From Micromonospora nigra (GTDB lineage Bacteria > Actinomycetota > Actinomycetes > Mycobacteriales > Micromonosporaceae): 64,000 bases of DNA. The stretch is from assembly GCF_900091585.1 (NCBI RefSeq), contig NZ_FMHT01000003.1, positions 992,001 to 1,056,000 on the forward strand, written 5' to 3'. The position numbers and the translations under genes are program-made. Positions 58,770 to 64,000 of this stretch are shown here, in pieces. Each line of letters opens with the position of its first letter. Positions within the stretch are counted from its first letter, which is position 1. The notes under the pieces were generated by a model. That model searched no databases, was not told the origin of the DNA, and saw only the letters and a list, made by a program, of their open reading frames with translations.

Positions 58770-59141
58770 TCATCGCCTGTCTGCCGCGCGGAGTATCGCG
58801 TCTGTCTCCGGGTCGGGCATCAGGTGCCGGACCTCCTGCGCACAGCGGCAAGCGGCGGCGAACTTCGCAGCCCAGGCCAGCGCCTCTTCGCGTGCGGCAA
58901 GGTCGAGGACCACGAACCCGCCGATGACCTCCCTGGTCTCCGGGTAGGGCCCGTCGGTGACCATCCCGTCCGTGGCCACGATGCTCGCCTGCTGGCGTTG
59001 CAGCCCGGTGCCGAACACCCACACACCGGCGTCCACGGCCTCCTGGACCACTGCGTGCGCGGCCTTGCCCACGTCGGGAATCTCGTCGTCGGGGATGTGG
59101 TCCATCGCGCCGTCGTTGAACGAGATCAGATACCGCGTCAT
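58770..59141 (-). CDS. YciI family (DGPF-domain) protein
   Basis: A 123-residue YCII-related protein of the DGPF type often paired with ECF sigma factors: MTRYLISFNDGAMDHIPDDE, VTDGPYPETREVIGGFVVLDLAAREEALAWAAKFAAAC and EVRHLMPDPE. The DGP-Y-P-E string is the family hallmark. Here it stands alone. ATG 59141 has GGGAG 7 nt upstream. Confidence 0.88.
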   Translation of the reverse strand: MTRYLISFNDGAMDHIPDDEIPDVGKAAHAVVQEAVDAGVWVFGTGLQRQQASIVATDGMVTDGPYPETREVIGGFVVLDLAAREEALAWAAKFAAACRCAQEVRHLMPDPETDAILRAADRR

Positions 59142-59334
59142 CCCATCACTCCCATCTCCCGGCGGCCCTCTCCGGCCGCCTCACACCTGTCCTACGAACG
59201 ACTCACCCCGGATCCGACGCTATGCCGGGATACTTTTCTGACGGGACGTCCGCCACGCGGCACCTGCGGGCGCGAGGCCCGGGTCGCGGCCCTCAGGCGC
59301 TGCCCGCAAGCGGGTGGGGCACTATCGTTCTGAC

Positions 59335-59832
59335 GTGCACATCCGTTTCGACGTCCCCGCCGATCCCGCCTATCCAGGCCGCGTGGCCGCTGCGCTCAGC
59401 AGTGTTCGGCTGCGCAGGTACGGCTACATCGGCGCGGTGCTGGCGGCCGTCGGAGCGATCGGTTTCGTCGTGTCGCGGGGGTTCGCCTGGGCCGATCAGG
59501 TCTCGTCGCTGTGCATGGCGATGGTCGTGGTCGGCCTGCTGTCGATGCTGTACTCACCGTGGGTGGCGTGGCGCGCCCGGCGTCGCTCCAGTCGCTACGC
59601 CGTCGAGGGCGGCTACGACATCACCGACGACAACATCATGATGCGCAGCGGCTCGGAGTCCGGCGGCATCGCCTGGGACGGTGTGACCAGGGTGAAGGAC
59701 ACTCCCGAGTTCTGGATCGTGTTCGTCGGCCGGATGCCGGCGACCGTGATCCCACGCCGCCTGATGGCCGCTGAGGACGCCGAGACGTTGCGTGCTTTCA
59801 TGGCCGAACGAGGGCTGCTCCAGCTCCGCTGA
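59335..59832 (+). CDS. YcxB-like membrane protein
   Basis: A 165-residue protein with two membrane helices near the N-terminus (YGYIGAVLAAVGAIGFVVSRGF and LCMAMVVVGLLSMLYSPWVAW) and a soluble YcxB-like domain (YDITDDNIMMRSGSESGGIAWDGVTRVKDTPEFWIVFVGRMPATVIPRRLM). The function is unknown. GTG 59335 is preferred as CACTAT lies 8 nt upstream and the protein starts VHIRFDVPADP; GTG 59314 is possible. Confidence 0.72.
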   Translation: MHIRFDVPADPAYPGRVAAALSSVRLRRYGYIGAVLAAVGAIGFVVSRGFAWADQVSSLCMAMVVVGLLSMLYSPWVAWRARRRSSRYAVEGGYDITDDNIMMRSGSESGGIAWDGVTRVKDTPEFWIVFVGRMPATVIPRRLMAAEDAETLRAFMAERGLLQLR

Positions 59833-59915
59833 CCTCGTCTGCCGCCTCTGGTGTCCGGTCACCGCCGGGGCGTCTGGTCAGTGGCACGACACCATGTCCG
59901 TGCGCTCCGATGGTT

Positions 59916-59950
59916 GTTGGGAGGCCGGGTTGTCACCTCGGCCTCCCAAC
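59916..59950. terminator. Hairpin between YcxB-like and SRPBCC genes
   Basis: GTTGGGAGGCCG and CGGCCTCCCAAC form a perfect 12-bp stem with an 11-nt loop, between convergent stops. Confidence 0.75.
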
Positions 59951-59961
59951 AGGTCGACAGT

Positions 59962-60447
59962 TCAGGAGGCGAGCAGGTCGTCGATCTGGTTGATCGCCGC
60001 GGTGGCACCCTCCACCACGCCCATGTCGAGCACCTGCTGCAACGCTTCGGCGGACTCGTACCTGCTTACGTAGGTGGCGCGGGTGCCGCCGTCGTGCTCG
60101 GTGAAGGTGTAGACGTTGGTCGAGACGGGCAGTCCCGGCTTCGGGTTGAAGTCCAAATCGGCGAAGCCGTCGTCGAAGGAGAAACTCCTCGGCTCGTCCA
60201 CGGTGGTGACCAGCCAGTATCCGGCGAACTTGTCGCCCTCGGGGCTGGTCATGTAGTAGGTCACGCGACCGCCGGGCGTGAGGTCGTGGTCGACCACCGT
60301 CGCCGGGTAGGTCGGCGGTCCCCACACCTTCTCCAACTGGCGTGGATCGGCGTAGACCTGCCAGATCCGCTCGACGGGAGCGGCGAAGTCCGCCGTGATG
60401 GTCAGGGTGAGGTTGTCGAGGTCCTGCTGGACGTCGGTCACGGGCAT
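59962..60447 (-). CDS. SRPBCC (AHSA1-like) domain protein
   Basis: A 161-residue START-like ligand-binding fold: ADFAAPVERIWQVYADPRQLEKVWGPPTYPATVVDHDLTPGGRVTYYMTSPEGDKFAGYW, and C-terminal helix EALQQVLDMGVVEGATAAINQIDDLL. It binds a hydrophobic ligand of unknown identity. The start codon lies 4 nt after the arsR stop, with AGGAGG inside the arsR end, so the pair is a two-gene operon. Confidence 0.9.
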   Translation of the reverse strand: MPVTDVQQDLDNLTLTITADFAAPVERIWQVYADPRQLEKVWGPPTYPATVVDHDLTPGGRVTYYMTSPEGDKFAGYWLVTTVDEPRSFSFDDGFADLDFNPKPGLPVSTNVYTFTEHDGGTRATYVSRYESAEALQQVLDMGVVEGATAAINQIDDLLAS

Positions 60448-60451
60448 GGTG

Positions 60452-60793
60452 TCAGTCCTCCTGGTCGAAGTCGGATGCGATGAGTACGTCGATGCGCGCG
60501 ATGCGGCCACGCCACACCCTTTCCAGCTCGGTGAGCATGGACGCCACCGAACGCACCGCCTCCACGTCCCCGCGGGCCAGCTGCTCGCGACCGTGGCGTC
60601 GCTTGATGAGCAGACCGGCCTTCTCCAGCACGGCGACGTGCTTCTGTACCGCCGCGAAGCTCATGTCGTACTTCGCCGCGAGAGTGGAGATGGAGTGCTC
60701 CCCGGCCAGCACACGGCGCAGGATGTCGCGCCGGGTGCGGTCAGCGAGCGCGTGGAACAGAGCGTCCGCTCGGTCAGCGCTCTCGTCCGTCAC
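60452..60793 (-). CDS. ArsR-family transcriptional regulator
   Basis: A 113-residue winged-helix repressor (DALFHALADRTRRDILRRVLAGEHSISTLAAKYDMSFAAVQKHVAVLEKAGLLIKRRHGREQL). It has no Cys, so it does not sense metals through thiols. It belongs to the group paired with SRPBCC genes. GTG 60793 is chosen because the promoter at 60800-60830 places the transcript start at that codon. It probably represses its own operon through the 18-bp palindrome. Confidence 0.9.
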   Translation of the reverse strand: MTDESADRADALFHALADRTRRDILRRVLAGEHSISTLAAKYDMSFAAVQKHVAVLEKAGLLIKRRHGREQLARGDVEAVRSVASMLTELERVWRGRIARIDVLIASDFDQED

Positions 60794-60799
60794 AACCTC

Positions 60800-60830
60800 A
60801 ATATACAACCGATCGGTTGTACGTTGTCAA
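60800..60830 (-). promoter_or_regulatory. arsR promoter with an embedded 18-bp operator
   Basis: TTGACA (-35, 60825-60830) and TATATT (-10, 60800-60805) are 19 bp apart on the minus strand. The perfect palindrome TACAACCGATCGGTTGTA (60804-60821) fills the spacer. The GTG start codon is 6 nt beyond the -10, giving a leaderless mRNA. Confidence 0.75.
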
Positions 60831-60906
60831 GCTCGCCTGCGACTCTGCGCGCATCCCATCCGCACGTCGACAGTCCCGGCCGCTGACCGGTGCCACGACC
60901 CGGTGC

Positions 60907-62514
60907 CTACCCCGGCCGGACGCACGGGTCGGTGACCGCATGGGTCGGGCTCTGCGCCGTGCGACCGTCCGTGGCCGTCGCCCGTACCGACCACGTCAGC
61001 CTCGGCGCGCCCAGCCGCCCCACGCTGACCCGCGCGGCCGCCCCGTCCACCGTCATCGCCCGGACCGACGTGCTGCCGCCATTGGGCGTCCAGCGAACCT
61101 CGGCACCGTCGAGCGCGGCGCTGCCGGTGGCCTCCACCACGAGGGTGTACGTGTCCGAGCCGCACCGCACATGGGCGGTGGCGGTGACCGTGAACGCCGC
61201 GGCGACCGGCGGTGCGGCAGTCGGCCGGGGTGCCGTCGGAGGCCTGGACGGCGCCGCGGTCGGCGACGGCACGGGTCTGCCCGGCACGGCGTCGGGCGCG
61301 TCGGTCCTGGCGGCACCGTCGCCCTTCGACGGCGCGACCACGGCTCCGGGCGTCGGACCGGCGGCGCCTGCCGGCGGTTCGGCGGCCCGCGTACCGGTTG
61401 CCGGAGCGGCGACCGGCGGCGGCGCGGCGGCGTGCGTCGCCGAATCGCCGGCCGCCGGTCCACGCGCCTGCGACGCCGGCTGGCCGGAGGCGTCCCGGGC
61501 GGCGGTCGGACGCCCCGGTGCCAGCGCCCAGGTCCCGAGGGCGGCGAGGAGGATCAACAGGGCCACGGTCGCGGCCATCCGCCGCCGGTGCCGCTCGTGG
61601 CTCGCAGCCGAGGTCGTCCGCACCGGACGGGCCGCCGGCGAGAGGTCGGCCACGACCGCGCCCACCGGGTCAGCCGCCGCACCGGGCGCCGGGGCGGCCT
61701 CCGCGAAGGACGCCGGGTCGGCCCCGACGCCGGTCGCCCACGTCTCGACCAGTCGCGGCCACACCGTGTCAGCGGCGACCAGGAAGGCCGGTGCCGTGTA
61801 CGCCGACAGCAACGCGGCCGGGCTGAGCTGTTCCCGCCGGAGCAGCCCGCACACCGCGCAGCTCTCGATGTGCCGGGAGACCCGCTTGCGCAACGTCGGG
61901 GTGAGCCGACCCTGCCAGCCGTCGATCAGACCGGCGAGAGTCGGGCAGTCCCGGGCCCCGGTGCTGGCCACCAGCAACGCCCCCAGTGCCCGTTCGAGCT
62001 GCGAGCGGGCGCGCGACAACCGGGCGTGCGCGTGGTTCGTGGGCACCCCGAGGGCCGTACCGATGTCGGCGGACGACAGGTCGTGACGGATGGCCAGGTG
62101 CACCACCTCACGGTCGCCCGGGTTCAACGCGGCGACCGCCGTGTGCACCAGGTCGCGTACCTGCTCGGCGTTGACGCCCGCGCCCGGGTCCGCCCCGTCG
62201 GCCGCCGGTTCGCCGGCCTCCTCCAGCGGCAGGGAACGGGACCGGTCCCGGAGCTGCCGGAGGCACTCGTTACGCACGATCGCGTACAACCAGGAGCGCA
62301 ACCGGTCGGGCTCGCGGAGCTGGTCGATGCGCTGACTGGCCGCGAGGAACGCGTCGTGGACGGCGTCCGCGGCGGCCTCCGGCTCGCGCAGCACGGTGCG
62401 GGCGTACGTGTAAAGCCGGTCGACGTAGCGCCGGTACATGCCCTCCAGCCCGGCCCGCTCGCCGCGCCGCAGCGCCTCGACCAGGGTGGAGTCGTCCTGT
62501 GCCGCCGTGTCCAT
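60907..62514 (-). CDS. ECF sigma factor fused to zinc-finger, membrane helix and extracellular domain
   Basis: A 535-residue protein. Residues 1-170 form an ECF sigma factor: region 2 (GLEGMYRRYVDRLYTYARTVLREPEAAADAVHDAFLAASQ, RSWLYAIVRNECL) and region 4 (LNPGDREVVHLAIRHDLSSADIGTALGVPTNHAHARLSRAR). A ZAS-like motif H-x3-C-x2-C (RHIESCAVC) follows, as in anti-sigma factors. One membrane helix (AATVALLILLAALGTWAL), a Pro/Ala-rich stalk and an Ig-like outer domain with Cys at both ends complete it. The sigma part may be tethered and released by proteolysis. ATG 62514 (MDTAAQDD) has GGGGG upstream. Divergent from a secreted protein gene. Confidence 0.85.
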   Translation of the reverse strand: MDTAAQDDSTLVEALRRGERAGLEGMYRRYVDRLYTYARTVLREPEAAADAVHDAFLAASQRIDQLREPDRLRSWLYAIVRNECLRQLRDRSRSLPLEEAGEPAADGADPGAGVNAEQVRDLVHTAVAALNPGDREVVHLAIRHDLSSADIGTALGVPTNHAHARLSRARSQLERALGALLVASTGARDCPTLAGLIDGWQGRLTPTLRKRVSRHIESCAVCGLLRREQLSPAALLSAYTAPAFLVAADTVWPRLVETWATGVGADPASFAEAAPAPGAAADPVGAVVADLSPAARPVRTTSAASHERHRRRMAATVALLILLAALGTWALAPGRPTAARDASGQPASQARGPAAGDSATHAAAPPPVAAPATGTRAAEPPAGAAGPTPGAVVAPSKGDGAARTDAPDAVPGRPVPSPTAAPSRPPTAPRPTAAPPVAAAFTVTATAHVRCGSDTYTLVVEATGSAALDGAEVRWTPNGGSTSVRAMTVDGAAARVSVGRLGAPRLTWSVRATATDGRTAQSPTHAVTDPCVRPG

Positions 62515-62645
62515 CGTGCCCCCGTTGCTCGTCGTCGGGTCCAGTGAAGCGGCGGAGCTTTCATCTCCGGAGTTTCTGTTGGCATCCCGACCCGCCCCGA
62601 CTCCTACCGGTGTCATCACGACGAACAACCCGAAGGGACAACACC

Positions 62646-63518
62646 ATGCGAGAAGGATCGAAGCACGTCCGGTGGGCACGTCGGACGGCCACCGTGGGCG
62701 GGGCCGCGCTGAGCGCACTCGTACTCGGTCAGCTCGCCCTCACCGGGCCGGTGGCGGCGGTGCCCGGCCTGAGCATCAAGACGACGACCGGCCCCAGCAA
62801 CAGCAACGCGAAGACGCAGAACGCGGTCTGCCCGACCGGCACCAAGGTCATCGGCGGCGGCGGCGCGATCAGCGGTTCCGGCCTCGGCCAGGTCGGCATG
62901 GACATCATGCGGCCGCTGATCGGCGGGGACGCGTACTCGGTGACCGGACGGGAGGACGAGAACGGCGTCGGCGGCAACTGGGCGGTCACGGCGAACGCGA
63001 TCTGCGCCACGCCGCCGGCCGGCCTGGTGATGGTGTCGGGCAGTTCGACGCCCAGCTTCGGCACGTCGAACTGGTTCGAGAAGCCCTGCCCTGCCGGCAA
63101 GCACGCCATCGGGGTCGGTGGCGCGGTCGTCGGGGCGTCGAACAGCGAGGTCGTCCTGGAAGACCTGCGCATCCACAAAAACAGCGTCGTCGTGGCGGGC
63201 GCCGAGGACGGCACGGGCTTCGCCGACACCTGGTGGCTGGACGCCACCGCGATCTGCGCCGACCCGCTGCCCGGCGAGCAGCGTGTGATCAACGACAGTG
63301 CCTACAGTTCCGCCGCCACGCGGTCGATCACGGCCACCTGTCCCCCCGGTACGCGGGTGCACGGCGTGGGCGGTGAGATCCTCGGCGGCGACGGGCAGGT
63401 GCGCCTGACCCAGATGCGGGCCACGACCTCGACCGTCGTCACGGTTTCCGCCGCCGAGGACGAAAACGGTTTCAGCAGCAACTGGAAGGTGCGCGCGTAC
63501 GCCGTCTGCGCGAACTGA
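62646..63518 (+). CDS. Secreted protein with three internal repeats
   Basis: A 290-residue exported protein. The signal peptide (VRWARRTATVGGAALSALVLGQLALTGPVAAVPG) is followed by three repeats of about 75 residues. Each begins C-P-x-G-x-x-x-(I/H)-G-x-G-G (VCPTGTKVIGGGG, PCPAGKHAIGVGG, TCPPGTRVHGVGG). Each ends with an E-D-x-(N/T)-G-x-x-x-x-(N/T)-W strand and A-(I/V)-C-A, with two Cys per repeat that likely pair. No known family is recognised. ATG 62646 has AAGGGA upstream. Divergent from the ECF fusion gene, of which it may be a target. Confidence 0.78.
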   Translation: MREGSKHVRWARRTATVGGAALSALVLGQLALTGPVAAVPGLSIKTTTGPSNSNAKTQNAVCPTGTKVIGGGGAISGSGLGQVGMDIMRPLIGGDAYSVTGREDENGVGGNWAVTANAICATPPAGLVMVSGSSTPSFGTSNWFEKPCPAGKHAIGVGGAVVGASNSEVVLEDLRIHKNSVVVAGAEDGTGFADTWWLDATAICADPLPGEQRVINDSAYSSAATRSITATCPPGTRVHGVGGEILGGDGQVRLTQMRATTSTVVTVSAAEDENGFSSNWKVRAYAVCAN

Positions 63519-63522
63519 CCCC

Positions 63523-63557
63523 GACAGGGGGGCCGGCGGGTCGCCGGCCCCCCTGTC
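63523..63557 (+). terminator. 16-bp perfect terminator hairpin
   Basis: GACAGGGGGGCCGGCG and its exact inverse flank the loop GGT, 4 bases after the stop of the secreted protein gene. Confidence 0.85.
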
Positions 63558-63607
63558 TCGCGTGCGGACCGGATGGTCCTGCGGCCGGCCGGTCCGCCGG
63601 GTCCACT

Positions 63608-64000
63608 GTCATCGACACGACCAACGGCCGGGCCGTGCGGTCCGAGCTCATGGCCGACTTCGCGAACGCCTGGCAGGCGGCGGACAAGGTTGTCTACTCC
63701 ACGACCCTCGCCGCGGTGTCGACCGCCGACACCCGACTCGAACGCCAATTCGACCCCGCCGCAGTACGCCAACTGAAGGCCACGGCCGGCAGCGACCTCA
63801 CCCTGGGAGGTGCGAACCTCGCGACCCATGCCTGCAAAGGCCGGGCTGGTCGACGAGTGCCAGCTGTTCGTCTGGCCCGTGGTCGTCGGCGGGAGCGAGC
63901 CGGGGTTGCCGACCGGCATGCGCACCGACCTCGAACTGCTCGATGAGCGCCGCTTCCGAAACGGCGTCGTATACCTCCGCTACCGGCCTCTCGGGCAGTG
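63608..64000 (+). pseudogene. Truncated and frameshifted DHFR/RibD-C family gene, running off the window
   Basis: The reading VIDTTNGRAVRSELMADFANA, then WQAADKVVYSTTLAAVSTADTRL to GSDLTLGGANLATHA, matches the middle of RibD C-terminal/DHFR-like proteins. At about 63829 the frame shifts; the rest continues in the next frame as KAGLVDECQLFVWPVVVGGSEPGL to LELLDERRFRNGVVYLRYRPLG at the edge. The N-terminal third, including the NADPH-binding start, is absent: a terminator and noncoding DNA precede it. It is a decayed gene. Confidence 0.8.

Overview
The window is 64 kb of very GC-rich DNA (roughly 70% or more by eye) with frequent GTG/TTG starts, leaderless-looking genes and actinobacterial gene content. 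Markers include an ANTAR response regulator, a CoaE-GrpB fusion, a PolA with a degenerate proofreading domain, TypA, LacI-type operators and XRE/DUF5753 regulators. Gene order around uvrA, uvrB, coaE, rpsA, polA, the ANTAR regulator and tesB-pyk resembles the same block in other Actinobacteria (the Rv1617-Rv1638 block of Mycobacterium tuberculosis). Protein style suggests a Micromonospora-like member of the Micromonosporaceae. This is a chromosomal core region carrying small accessory and decayed patches, not a plasmid, phage or biosynthetic cluster.

Layout. 0-9.6 kb: the 3' end of a penicillin-acylase-type hydrolase with a discoidin domain, a Rieske lipoprotein, uvrA, the ribosome GTPase rsgA, an MBL hydrolase, a DedA protein and a methyltransferase. 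9.7-22.4 kb: cold-shock protein, a possible LAS-type peptidase, a MarR/MMPL pair, a lytic transglycosylase lipoprotein, a DedA-PAP2 fusion, typA, a class-A beta-lactamase-like protein, a tyrosine phosphatase, a TerC protein behind a likely Mn2+ (yybP-ykoY) riboswitch, and an ABM-domain protein. 22.4-23.3 kb is a scar with 19 perfect heptamers and a Tn3-type transposase fragment. 23.3-36 kb: XRE regulator, uvrB, a membrane-anchored two-repeat protein, coaE, rpsA, a methyltransferase, a Uma2 remnant, a DUF3140 protein and polA. 36-41 kb: the complete livKHMGF branched-chain amino-acid ABC operon. 41-46.5 kb: lipoprotein, ANTAR regulator, an odd tRNA with anticodon CAA, a PLP gamma-lyase-family enzyme divergent from an Lrp regulator, and an LLM flavoenzyme. 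46.6-54.7 kb: secreted CBM2-PL11 rhamnogalacturonan lyase, aromatic amino-acid decarboxylase, TauE exporter with an Rrf2 regulator, tesB and pyk. 54.8-64 kb is accessory in character: YciI proteins, a frameshifted aldo-keto reductase, a lipase, a second TerC, an SRPBCC/ArsR pair, an ECF sigma factor fused to an anti-sigma-like membrane module, a secreted triple-repeat protein and a broken DHFR/RibD-like gene.

How parts work together. uvrA, uvrB and polA each carry a TTGTC/TGTC element followed at fixed spacing by TANNNT, as in the PafBC (RecA-independent) DNA-damage promoter class. For uvrB and polA the predicted transcript starts at the start codon itself, so they look like one leaderless damage regulon. 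Several pairs are autoregulatory by layout: MarR with MMPL around a palindrome, Lrp with the gamma-lyase, Rrf2 with TauE, and ArsR with an 18-bp palindrome inside its own promoter followed by an SRPBCC gene. The liv genes overlap by 4 to 11 bp, with a strong hairpin after livK that probably sets binding protein above permease. Long perfect GC hairpins sit between most convergent genes and serve as terminators.
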